Shown here: positions 1 to 8,771 of the stretch, in pieces
How positions within the stretch are numbered: the stretch's first letter is position 1
Layout: every line of letters starts with the position of its first letter
Position numbers and translations under genes: made by a program
DNA from: Rubrivivax sp.
GTDB taxonomy: Bacteria > Pseudomonadota > Gammaproteobacteria > Burkholderiales > Burkholderiaceae_C
Assembly: GCA_027487585.1 (NCBI GenBank)
Contig: JAIYDH010000354.1
Coordinates: forward strand, 1-36,378
Reading direction: 5' to 3'
Length of the DNA stretch: 36,378 bases
The notes under the pieces: generated by a model
What the model saw: the letters and a program-made list of their open reading frames with translations, nothing else
Told to the model about the DNA's origin: nothing
Databases searched by the model: none

Positions 1-1
1 C

Positions 2-1051
2 CCGGCCCCCGGCCGCGCACTCCCGGCCAGCCTGCACCGGCTGAACACCGCACTCACCTTCGACACCCTGGTGGCCGGCCGCGCCAACCAGATGGCCCGC
101 ACCGCGGCGCTGCACGTGGCCGGCGCGCCGGGCGCCATGTACAACCCGCTGTTCATCTACGGTGGCGTGGGCCTGGGCAAGACGCACCTGGTGCATGCCG
201 TCGGCAACGCGCTGCTGAAAGACCGGCCCGACGCCCGCGTGCTGTACCTGCACGCCGAGCAGTTCATCTCCGACGTCGTCAAGAACTACCAGCGCAAGAC
301 CTTCGACGAGCTCAAGGCCAAGTACCACAGCCTGGATCTGCTGCTGATCGACGACGTGCAGTTCTTCGCCGGCAAGGACCGCACCCAGGAGGAGTTCTTC
401 AACGCCTACGAGGCGCTGCTGTCGAAGAAGGCCCACATCATCATGACCAGCGACACCTACCCCAAGGGCCTGGTCGACATGGACGAGCGCCTCACCAGCC
501 GCTTCGACAGCGGCCTGACGGTGGCCATCGAGCCGCCCGAGCTGGAGATGCGCGTGGCCATCCTGCAGCGCAAGGCGCTGGCCGAGGGCAGCGAGATGCC
601 CGAGGACGTGGCCTTCTTCGTGGCCAAGAACGTGCGTGCCAACGTGCGCGAGCTCGAAGGCGCGCTGCGCAAGGTGCTGGCCTACAGCCGCTTCAGCCAC
701 AAGGACATCAACATCGCGCTGGCGCGCGAGGCGCTGCGCGACCTGCTGTCCATCCAGAACCGGCAGATCGGCGTCGAGAACATTCAAAAGACCGTGGCCG
801 ACTTCTACAAGATCAAGGTCGCCGACATGTACAGCAAGAAGCGCCCGGCCTCGATCGCCCGCCCGCGCCAGATTGCCATGTACCTGGCCAAGGAGCTGAC
901 GAAGAAGAGCCTGCCCGAGATCGGCGAGCTCTTCGGCGGCCGCGACCACACCACGGTGCTGCACGCGGTGCGCAAGATCGGCGCCGAACGCAGCACCAAC
1001 AGCGAGCTGAACCAGCAGCTGCACGTGCTCGAACAAACCTTGAAGGGCTGA
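2..1051 (+). CDS. dnaA: Chromosomal replication initiator DnaA (5' end missing)
   Basis: DnaA is the AAA+ ATPase that binds DnaA boxes and melts oriC. The reading frame is open from base 2, so the gene enters from outside the window and only domains III and IV are present, about 349 residues. Visible motifs are the start of domain III ([11 protein letters not shown]), Walker [11 protein letters not shown], Walker [11 protein letters not shown], an arginine-finger region RLTSRF, and the domain IV DNA-binding signature [15 protein letters not shown] near the C-terminus. It ends TGA and is followed by dnaN in the same direction, the usual order at a bacterial origin. The N-terminal DnaB-interacting domain I and linker domain II lie upstream of the window. 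The internal GTG at 71 is not a real start because homology to DnaA begins before it. Confidence 0.97.
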   Translation, partial: PAPGRALPASLHRLNTALTFDTLVAGRANQMARTAALHVAGAPGAMYNPLFIYGGVGLGKTHLVHAVGNALLKDRPDARVLYLHAEQFISDVVKNYQRKTFDELKAKYHSLDLLLIDDVQFFAGKDRTQEEFFNAYEALLSKKAHIIMTSDTYPKGLVDMDERLTSRFDSGLTVAIEPPELEMRVAILQRKALAEGSEMPEDVAFFVAKNVRANVRELEGALRKVLAYSRFSHKDINIALAREALRDLLSIQNRQIGVENIQKTVADFYKIKVADMYSKKRPASIARPRQIAMYLAKELTKKSLPEIGELFGGRDHTTVLHAVRKIGAERSTNSELNQQLHVLEQTLKG

Positions 1052-1302
1052 ACAGTGCAAGGGCTTGCCGCGGCAGGGGGCAGGCTGGGCAAGTCTGTGG
1101 ACAGTTCCGGCACAACCGGGCAGTTGTCCCCAGCGCCGGGCCGGCTGGCGATCTTGTCCCCAAAACCAGCGGCCGTTCAGGGGTGGTGGCGCACAGGGTT
1201 CACCGGCAGCTAAACGCTTGTGAGAAAAGGCGAAAATAGCCTTGTCCCCAGATTCGGTGGCCCTCTATCTACGACCACCAAAGAAAAGAGAGAGGAAAGA
1301 AC
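1052..1302 (+). promoter_or_regulatory. dnaA-dnaN intergenic region with DnaA-box-like 9-mers
   Basis: This 251-base gap holds three direct copies of TTGTCCCCA at 1124-1132, 1154-1162 and 1242-1250. On the minus strand it holds CTGTCCACA at 1096-1104, which is close to the DnaA box consensus TTWTNCACA. The stretch around 1212-1242 is less GC-rich than its surroundings. The cluster is compatible with DnaA-controlled transcription of dnaN or with part of oriC. The copies depart from consensus, so the function is inferred. A good purine-rich ribosome binding site (GAGAGGAAAG) lies just before the dnaN ATG at 1303. Confidence 0.5.
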
Positions 1303-2412
1303 ATGATCGTTCTGAAGGCAGCACAAGCCAATCTGCTGGATGCCCTGCAGGCCGTGGCCGGCATCGTGGAACGCCGGCACACGCTGCCCATCCTGGCCAA
1401 CGTGCTGATGCGCAAGAACGGCCCTTCGGTGGAGTTCACCACCAGCGACCTCGAGATCCAGGTGCGTACCAGCGCCGAGCTCGGCGGTGATGCCGGCACG
1501 CTGGCCACCACCGTGGGTGCCCGCAAGCTCATCGACATCCTCAAGAGCCTGCCGGCCGACCAGGTGGTGACGCTCTCCAGCAACCAGAACAAGCTCACGC
1601 TGTCGGGTGGCAAGAGCCGCTTCACCTTGCAGACGCTGCCGGCAGACGACTTCCCGCTCGTCAACGAAAGCGTCGACTTCGGGCCCACCTTCTCGGTGCC
1701 GCAGAAGACGCTCAAGGGGCTGATCAACCAGGTGCACTTCGCGATGGCGGTGCACGACATCCGCTACTACCTCAACGGCATCCTGTTCATCGCCGAGGGC
1801 AAGACGCTCACGCTGGTGGCCACCGACGGCCACCGCCTGGCGATGGCGCAGTCGCAGCTCGAGAACGAGGTGCCGAGCAAGCAGGAGGTCATCCTGCCGC
1901 GCAAGACAGTGCTCGAGCTGCAGCGCCTGCTCAAGGACGAAGAAACCGCCATCGAGATGCGCTTCGCCAACAACCAGGCCAAGTTCCAGTTCGCGGGGCT
2001 GGAGTTCGTGACCAAGCTCGTCGAGGGCAAGTTCCCCGACTACAACCGCGTCATCCCCAAGAACCACAAGAACACCATCGTGCTGGGCCGTGCGCCCTTG
2101 CTGGCCAGCCTGCAGCGGGCCGCCATCCTGACGAGCGAGAAGTTCAAGGGCGTGCGCGTGAACATCGAGCCGGGTTTGCTGAAGATCGCCAGCAGCAACG
2201 CCGAGCAGGAAGAGGCCAAGGAAGAGATCGAGATCGACTACGCCGGCGAGCCCATCGAGATCGGTTTCAACGTCACCTACCTGATCGACGTGTTGTCGAA
2301 CACCTCGCTCGAGATGGTGAAGCTGGAACTCGCCGACAGCGCCGCCAGCGCCTTGTTCAGCCTGCCCGAACAGCCTGGCTTCAAGTACGTCGTGATGCCG
2401 ATGCGCATCTAG
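1303..2412 (+). CDS. dnaN: DNA polymerase III beta subunit (sliding clamp)
   Basis: This is the ring-shaped processivity clamp that tethers DNA polymerase III to DNA and also binds Hda, MutS and other partners. At 369 residues it has the normal length for a clamp of three consecutive domains of about 120 residues. The N-terminus (MIVLKA, then VERRHTLPILANVL) and the C-terminal end YVVMPMRI are characteristic. The C-terminus contributes to the binding pocket for clamp-binding peptides. ATG at 1303 is preceded by GAGAGGAAAG at good spacing. It lies between dnaA and gyrB. No anomaly is seen. Confidence 0.98.
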   Translation: MIVLKAAQANLLDALQAVAGIVERRHTLPILANVLMRKNGPSVEFTTSDLEIQVRTSAELGGDAGTLATTVGARKLIDILKSLPADQVVTLSSNQNKLTLSGGKSRFTLQTLPADDFPLVNESVDFGPTFSVPQKTLKGLINQVHFAMAVHDIRYYLNGILFIAEGKTLTLVATDGHRLAMAQSQLENEVPSKQEVILPRKTVLELQRLLKDEETAIEMRFANNQAKFQFAGLEFVTKLVEGKFPDYNRVIPKNHKNTIVLGRAPLLASLQRAAILTSEKFKGVRVNIEPGLLKIASSNAEQEEAKEEIEIDYAGEPIEIGFNVTYLIDVLSNTSLEMVKLELADSAASALFSLPEQPGFKYVVMPMRI

Positions 2413-2440
2413 TGGGGCCCCAGGCCACACCCCAGCAGAC

Positions 2441-2458
2441 AGCGGGCCGCGGCCCGCT
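2441..2458. terminator. Perfect 18-bp palindrome after dnaN
   Basis: AGCGGGCCGCGGCCCGCT is a perfect inverted repeat 29 bases after the dnaN stop. It could form a very stable hairpin and act as a terminator or attenuator between dnaN and gyrB. There is only a weak T-run after it, so intrinsic termination is uncertain. Confidence 0.4.
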
Positions 2459-2471
2459 TCAGCGTTTCTGA

Positions 2472-5093
<2,622 letters not shown>

Positions 5094-5108
5094 GCGCAGC
5101 CGTCATTG

Positions 5109-5171
5109 CGCGCAATAGTTATTGAGACTCGCGCAGAAGTAATGAGACTGGCGCGCAGGAGTTGGTGAGAC
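5109..5171 (-). repeat. Three tandem 20-bp repeats, IS-like terminal motif (left cluster)
   Basis: Read on the minus strand, the unit GTCTCAnnAACTnCTGCG recurs three times with a 21-22 base period, at plus-strand positions 5109-5128, 5130-5148 and 5152-5171. The first copy includes the perfect palindrome ATTGCGCGCAAT (5105-5116). Related units occur in the opposite orientation at 6410-6428 and 6490-6508. Multiple short repeats at element ends are typical of transposase-binding sites, for example in the IS21 family. No transposase gene is present here, so this is read as a relic or non-autonomous end. Confidence 0.55.
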
Positions 5172-5287
5172 TGGACGGCGGCTTACCTAGGAAGCGTGGC
5201 TTCTTGGGCTCAAGGACTGTGCGGGCCATGCTGTGGAGCGAAAGGCAGCCATGCAGCGGTTGCGGCCCGCGGCCGCCACCACCTTTA

Positions 5288-5407
5288 GGCACGGTCTTCA
5301 CCACCTTGCTGTCGTTCTTCAACTCCGCCCAACTCTTGCCACTGAGGCCAGTGTCGATCGAGTATGGCCATGAAGCGCTCGTTGTGGCTGGGTACGAGCA
5401 GGTGGGC
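5288..5407 (-). pseudogene. Broken fragment of a YgjP/DUF45-type zinc metallopeptidase
   Basis: The minus-strand translation AHLLVPSHNERFMAILDRHW matches the pattern that follows the HExxH zinc site in YgjP/DUF45 (M48-like) metallopeptidases, in which the third zinc-binding histidine sits in a P-x-H-x-x-x-F context. The first HE of the active site is lost at the 5' edge, where unrelated sequence begins. After WPQWQEL the homology appears to continue in another frame as AELKNDSKVV, which indicates a frameshift. The piece is about 40 residues of a normal 200-250 residue protein and lies directly downstream of vapC on the same strand. It is inactive debris. The family assignment is by eye. Confidence 0.45.
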
Positions 5408-5441
5408 TGTCGGCGCCGACACAACAGGCCGGCTTCCGGGC

Positions 5442-5891
5442 TCAGCGTCTTCCGCGTCCACGTGGCTTAGGCGCGGTGTCCCAGGGGTTGAGCAGCGGCA
5501 CACCTGTTGCTTGGAAGTCGGCCACGTTGCGAGTGACCACGGTCATGTTGTGGACCATCGCCGTAGCGGCAATGAGCGCATCTCGCTCGGACCTCGGGTC
5601 GGGCACATGAAGAGCGGCACACCGCTGTGCGACGGCAGTGTCCACCGACAGCACCCGCCCCGAAAACGCAGGCAAGACTTGTTGATCCAACCAAGATCTG
5701 ATCAAGGCGCCTTGCTTGGGATCGCGACGTTGCACCAGCAACACGCCAGTTTCCAGCTCCAGTATCGTGATGACCGAGACAAAGAGGTCCTCGGGGAGCA
5801 CCCCCGATGCCCAGCTCACCATGCCCCGATCGGCCTTGCCAGCCTTGGCCTTGCGCAGCTCCGAGACGACGTTGGTATCGAGGACAAACAT
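5442..5891 (-). CDS. vapC: VapC/FitB-like PIN-domain toxin
   Basis: This is the toxin of a type II toxin-antitoxin pair. PIN-domain proteins of this type are Mg-dependent ribonucleases that usually cut tRNA or rRNA. 149 residues. The first acidic residue is in MFVLDTNVVSEL (D5), the second in ITILELETGV, and the later acidic cluster in PRSERDALIAATA. The conserved VVTRNVADF and VPLLNPW end the domain. A short basic tail (PKPRGRGRR) follows and may come from read-through into foreign sequence. The start lies four bases after the antitoxin stop, so the two genes are co-transcribed and probably translationally coupled. NVVSEL and the C-terminal NPW place it closer to the FitB/VapC subgroup than to other PIN toxins. 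Confidence 0.9.
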   Translation of the reverse strand: MFVLDTNVVSELRKAKAGKADRGMVSWASGVLPEDLFVSVITILELETGVLLVQRRDPKQGALIRSWLDQQVLPAFSGRVLSVDTAVAQRCAALHVPDPRSERDALIAATAMVHNMTVVTRNVADFQATGVPLLNPWDTAPKPRGRGRR

Positions 5892-5895
5892 CGGG

Positions 5896-6150
5896 TCAGG
5901 TCAGGTCGGCGGGCCGGGCGATGGGACCCATGCGCGGCGCTTCGAATGGGATATCGGCCACACCGGGCATAGCCAGCAGGTCGATGATGCTTTCCGGCTT
6001 CCGGGTGAGCTTCTGGTAAGCCTCAAAGCTCAACAATACGTGCGCCGGGCGACCGCGATCCGTGATGATCACAGGCCCCTTTCTGGCGGCCCGCTTCGCA
6101 CCGCCAGCGTCTTGGTTGAACTCCCGGCTGGAAACAATCGTCTTCGTCAC
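5896..6150 (-). CDS. Phd/YefM (VapB-like) antitoxin
   Basis: 84 residues, first gene of the toxin-antitoxin operon. The N-terminal half has the Phd/YefM fold pattern: VSSREFNQDAGGAKRAA (helix used in dimerisation and DNA contact), then GPVIITDRGRPAHVLLSFEAY. The C-terminal part (SIIDLLAMPGVADIPFEAP) is the kind of extended segment that wraps the toxin and blocks its active site. Such antitoxins repress their own promoter together with the toxin. An imperfect palindrome (6180-6197) lies 30 bases upstream of the start codon and is a candidate operator. The name phd, yefM or vapB cannot be settled from the sequence. Confidence 0.88.
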   Translation of the reverse strand: MTKTIVSSREFNQDAGGAKRAARKGPVIITDRGRPAHVLLSFEAYQKLTRKPESIIDLLAMPGVADIPFEAPRMGPIARPADLT

Positions 6151-6179
6151 AAGCAGGCTCCTGGGGCGCCGCGGAAAAT

Positions 6180-6197
6180 TGTATGAACGTTACTACA
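6180..6197. promoter_or_regulatory. Candidate autoregulatory operator of the toxin-antitoxin operon
   Basis: TGTATGAACGTTACTACA has dyad symmetry: outer arms TGTA/TACA and a central AACGTT, with four non-matching inner positions. It lies 30 bases upstream of the antitoxin start in an AT-richer patch. Toxin-antitoxin complexes usually bind palindromes in this position. Binding is inferred. Confidence 0.4.
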
Positions 6198-6264
6198 TTC
6201 AGCGGCGCTTGGCCATCGCGCCAGAGGCCGGCTCGCGGCAACGAACTCATTGATCGTTAAGGCC

Positions 6265-6325
6265 ATTACGGGTCGGGACTGGCAGGTGGTGACCGCATAC
6301 AGTGGACGTTGCGGTGAGTTCGGGC
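6265..6325 (+). repeat. Dispersed repeat B, copy 1
   Basis: This 61-base segment aligns without gaps to 21006-21066 with about 10 mismatches by eye count (84 %). The core GCATACAG(T/C)GGACGT(T/A)GCGG followed by TGAGTTCGGGC is almost unchanged. It lies in the gap between the toxin-antitoxin operon and the sugar kinase. It has no convincing coding capacity. Confidence 0.7.
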
Positions 6326-6387
6326 CTGCCGGGCTGGCCGTCGAAGGCGGATGCCGGGTATGGGTGCCCAGAGTGCCTTGTGCAGGA

Positions 6388-6428
6388 ACTTCTGCGCGAT
6401 TGCGCATAAGTCTCAGTAACTGCTGCAG
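6388..6428 (+). repeat. IS-like terminal motif, right cluster, inverted relative to 5109-5171
   Basis: ACTTCTGCGCGA followed, after ten extra bases, by GTCTCAGTAACTGCTGC repeats the left-end sequence (minus strand of 5112-5140) in inverted orientation. Together with the second unit at 6490-6508 it brackets the toxin-antitoxin operon with the 5109-5171 cluster. This could be the far end of a degenerate element of about 1.3 kb. Confidence 0.45.
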
Positions 6429-6515
6429 CCTTCGTGAATCACCTGTTGCGCATAGGGCAGTGCTTTGCAGGTAAACGAGTTGCCATCCTGTCTCAGCAAT
6501 TGCTGCGCCCAACGA
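6417..6515 (+). repeat. Dispersed repeat A, copy 1
   Basis: The 99 bases align without gaps to 29945-30043 with about 23 mismatches by eye count (77 %). The invariant block CAGGTAAACGAGTTGCC and the end GCGCCCAACGA are identical in both. The unit contains two GTCTCA-type motifs (6410-6428 and 6490-6508) that resemble the IS-like terminal repeats at 5109-5171. Downstream sequences of the two copies are unrelated, which puts the edge of the repeat at the AACGA. Confidence 0.7.
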
Positions 6516-6596
6516 CTAGCGAATCGGAGAAGAACATGACCTCCGAGCCCCTGTAGCGTTCTGGCATCGTGTCGATCGGTACATGGCCTTGTCGGC

Positions 6597-7523
6597 TCAA
6601 CCGATGTCCTCGCGGCGCGGCATGTCGGCACCTCGCCTGGTGCACGTGATCGCCGCAGCTTGCGCCGCGAACGACAAGGCGTCCCGCAGCGACGCTTCGT
6701 CGAGTTGAGCCAGGCCCGGGCCCGACAGCTTGCCGTGAGCGGCCGCCCAGGCCAGCAGCGCCGCCTGAAACGTGTCCCCCGCGCCCACCGTGTCCACCAC
6801 CTGCACGGTCGTGGGCCCTTGATCCACGCGGCAGCTTGGTGTCCATGCTGTCGCGCCGTCCGCCCCGCGAGTCAGCACCACCAGGCTCACGCCTTCGGTC
6901 AGCCAGTGGCGGGCCAGTGCGTCTGCGTCGGCTCCTGGCTGAAGCACCTGCAAGTCCTCATGGCTGACTTTCAGCAACTGTGTGCGTGGCAGCATCCACC
7001 GCAGATGTCGGCGCCAGACCATGGCATCGGGAACGACGCCAAGCCGAACATTGGGGTCGTACGACACCAGCGCTCGACCCTGCACGCGATCCACCAGGCT
7101 GCGCAGCGTGCTCGCGACGGGCTCCACCACGGCGCTGAACGAGCCGACGTGCACGGCCGCCGCATCGACAGGCAGGGCACCCAAGGATTCCAGGGGTAGC
7201 GCGCGGTCGGCGGCGCCGTCGCCGTGGAACGCATACGACGCCACACCAGCCGCATCCAGCCCGAGCAGGCTCAAGGTCGTGGGGGCGTCGCTGCGGCAGA
7301 CGGCGCGCGTGTCCACGCCCTCACGCTCCAGGGTACGCATCAGTTGCTCGCCCAGGAAGTCGCGCGAGATGCCACCCAGGAAGCCAACCCGCTGCCCCAG
7401 GCGCGCCAGACCGACGGCCACGTTGAAGGGCGACCCCCCGACACGCGCGTCCAGCGCCATGCCGGTGGTCGTCACGCCGGCCGGGAACACATCCATCAAG
7501 GCTTCGCCACAGACGACGATCAT
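6597..7523 (-). CDS. PfkB-family sugar kinase (probable fructokinase)
   Basis: 308 residues, ribokinase/PfkB fold. The N-terminal signature GGSPFNVAVGLARLG (residues 29-43) and the C-terminal signature DTVGAGDTFQAALL with catalytic base D250 are both intact. DPNVR (156-160) is common in fructokinases. It would phosphorylate a ketose, here probably fructose to fructose 6-phosphate. It is the last gene of the nine-gene operon. Its ATG overlaps the stop of the isomerase gene as ATGA, so translation is coupled. The same frame stays open far upstream through the isomerase gene, but that longer reading is not real. The substrate is inferred from context. Kinases for 2-keto-3-deoxygluconate or sulfofructose share the fold. 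Confidence 0.9.
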   Translation of the reverse strand: MIVVCGEALMDVFPAGVTTTGMALDARVGGSPFNVAVGLARLGQRVGFLGGISRDFLGEQLMRTLEREGVDTRAVCRSDAPTTLSLLGLDAAGVASYAFHGDGAADRALPLESLGALPVDAAAVHVGSFSAVVEPVASTLRSLVDRVQGRALVSYDPNVRLGVVPDAMVWRRHLRWMLPRTQLLKVSHEDLQVLQPGADADALARHWLTEGVSLVVLTRGADGATAWTPSCRVDQGPTTVQVVDTVGAGDTFQAALLAWAAAHGKLSGPGLAQLDEASLRDALSFAAQAAAITCTRRGADMPRREDIG

Positions 7524-8761
7524 CCGTGCTGCCCAGCGGCCCTCGATGCGTCGGCGTCGGCCAGGGATGCGCCGCCGTTCAGGGCCCGCCAGACGTCGAA
7601 GCAGGCCCCGATGTCGTGGTAGTCCACCTTGCCGGCCGGGCTCTTCTCGCGGGTGAGGTTGAAGTTGTCCGCCGTGAGGATGCGGAACCAGGCGCCCTGC
7701 TGGTGGTCGACGAAGTGCTGCCAGCAGTAGGCCCACAGGCAGTGGTAGGCGTGGCGAAAGCGGGCCTGGCCCGTGCGCACTGCCAGCAAGCCGGCGGCGG
7801 CCATGGTCTCGGCCTGCACCCAGTGGTACTTGGCCGCGTCGCAGATGCGGCCGTCGGGCGCGAAGCCGTAGTGCATGCCGCCGTGCTGCGCATCCCAGGC
7901 CGCGGCCCAGGCGCGGTCGAAAAGCTGCTCGGCGCGCGGCAGGTGCCACGGCTGGGGCAGGTGCTCGTCGAGCTGGCACAGCAGCTTGGCCCACTCCGTG
8001 AAGTGGCCCGGCTGGTAGCCCCAGGGCCTGAAGATGTTGCTGCGGTCGTGGCGGTTGTAGTCCCAGTCGCGCGACCAGTCGCTGCGGTAGTGCTCCCAGA
8101 CGTCGCCGCCGTGTGGCTCGGCCAGGCGCACCGTGATCCCGTGGGCCAGGGTCTCGGCACGCTCGATGTAGCGGCGTTCTCCCGTGGCCTCGAAGGCGGC
8201 GATCAAGGCCTCGCAGGCGTGCATGTTGGCGTTCTGGCCGCGGTAGGGCCCGAGCTGCCAGTCGGCCGTGGCCTCGTCGGCGTACAGGCCGGCCTGGGGC
8301 TCCCAGAAGTGGCGCTCGGCCAGAGCGAACGCCTTCTGCAGCACGGCCCGGCCGCCCTCGACACCGGCTTGCGCGGCACGTGCGCCGGCCAGCATCACGA
8401 AGGCCAGCCCGTACATGTGCCGTGTGCGGTCCTGCGGCTCGGCCTTGCCGTCGCGCCAGCGCACCGTCCAGTGGTAGCCGCCGGCGGCCCGGTCCTCGAA
8501 CGCCTGCTCCAGGAAGCGCAGCGCATGCCCGCATCGCTCGCGGTAGACCGGCAGGCCGCTCAGCTCGAAGGCCAGCGCGTGCGTCACCACGAAGCGCGTC
8601 GCGCTGACGAGGTGACGCTGCTCGCGGTCGTACACGCGGCCGTCGTCGAGGAAGTAGTGGTACAGGCCGCCGCTGGGGTCGACGGCCTGCTCACCATAGA
8701 ACCGCATGACCCACAGCGCGTGCTCGCGGAGAAACGCCCGGTCGCCGAATGGCGGGTGCAT
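7520..8761 (-). CDS. AGE-family sugar isomerase/epimerase (mannose isomerase-like)
   Basis: 413 residues, the size of N-acylglucosamine 2-epimerase (AGE) family enzymes with an (alpha/alpha)6 barrel. Family marks include HYFLDDGRVYD, RHLVSATRFV, TRHMYGLAFVMLA, GYQPGHFTEWAKLL (H253) and KVDYHDIGACFD (H382). These two histidines correspond to the catalytic pair H248/H383 known in Escherichia coli YihS. AGE proteins of this subgroup interconvert mannose and fructose (EC 5.3.1.7), and YihS itself acts on sulfoquinovose. I chose ATG 8761: GAGG overlaps the TonB gene stop seven bases upstream, and residues before it do not look conserved. Next to a PfkB kinase it would turn an aldose into a ketose for phosphorylation. 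There is no signal peptide, so it is cytoplasmic. Confidence 0.9.
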   Translation of the reverse strand: MHPPFGDRAFLREHALWVMRFYGEQAVDPSGGLYHYFLDDGRVYDREQRHLVSATRFVVTHALAFELSGLPVYRERCGHALRFLEQAFEDRAAGGYHWTVRWRDGKAEPQDRTRHMYGLAFVMLAGARAAQAGVEGGRAVLQKAFALAERHFWEPQAGLYADEATADWQLGPYRGQNANMHACEALIAAFEATGERRYIERAETLAHGITVRLAEPHGGDVWEHYRSDWSRDWDYNRHDRSNIFRPWGYQPGHFTEWAKLLCQLDEHLPQPWHLPRAEQLFDRAWAAAWDAQHGGMHYGFAPDGRICDAAKYHWVQAETMAAAGLLAVRTGQARFRHAYHCLWAYCWQHFVDHQQGAWFRILTADNFNLTREKSPAGKVDYHDIGACFDVWRALNGGASLADADASRAAGQHG

Positions 8762-8771
8762 GCGGCCGCCC

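Noticed and set aside
6490..6515. GCCCAAC at the end of repeat A as an integron attC core
   Set aside because: There is no matching second core site or paired L boxes, no integrase gene, and no cassette layout. Repeat A is better described as a dispersed element.
6597..8534. Open frame suggesting a 645-residue fusion of the kinase with upstream sequence
   Set aside because: The upstream part is the isomerase gene read in another frame. The kinase begins at 7523 with the ATGA overlap.
6597..8761. AGE isomerase plus PfkB kinase as a sulfoquinovose (YihS/YihV) pathway
   Set aside because: No YihQ-type GH31 sulfoquinovosidase, aldolase (YihT) or reductase (YihU) is present, and the glycosidase in the operon is of GH63 type.
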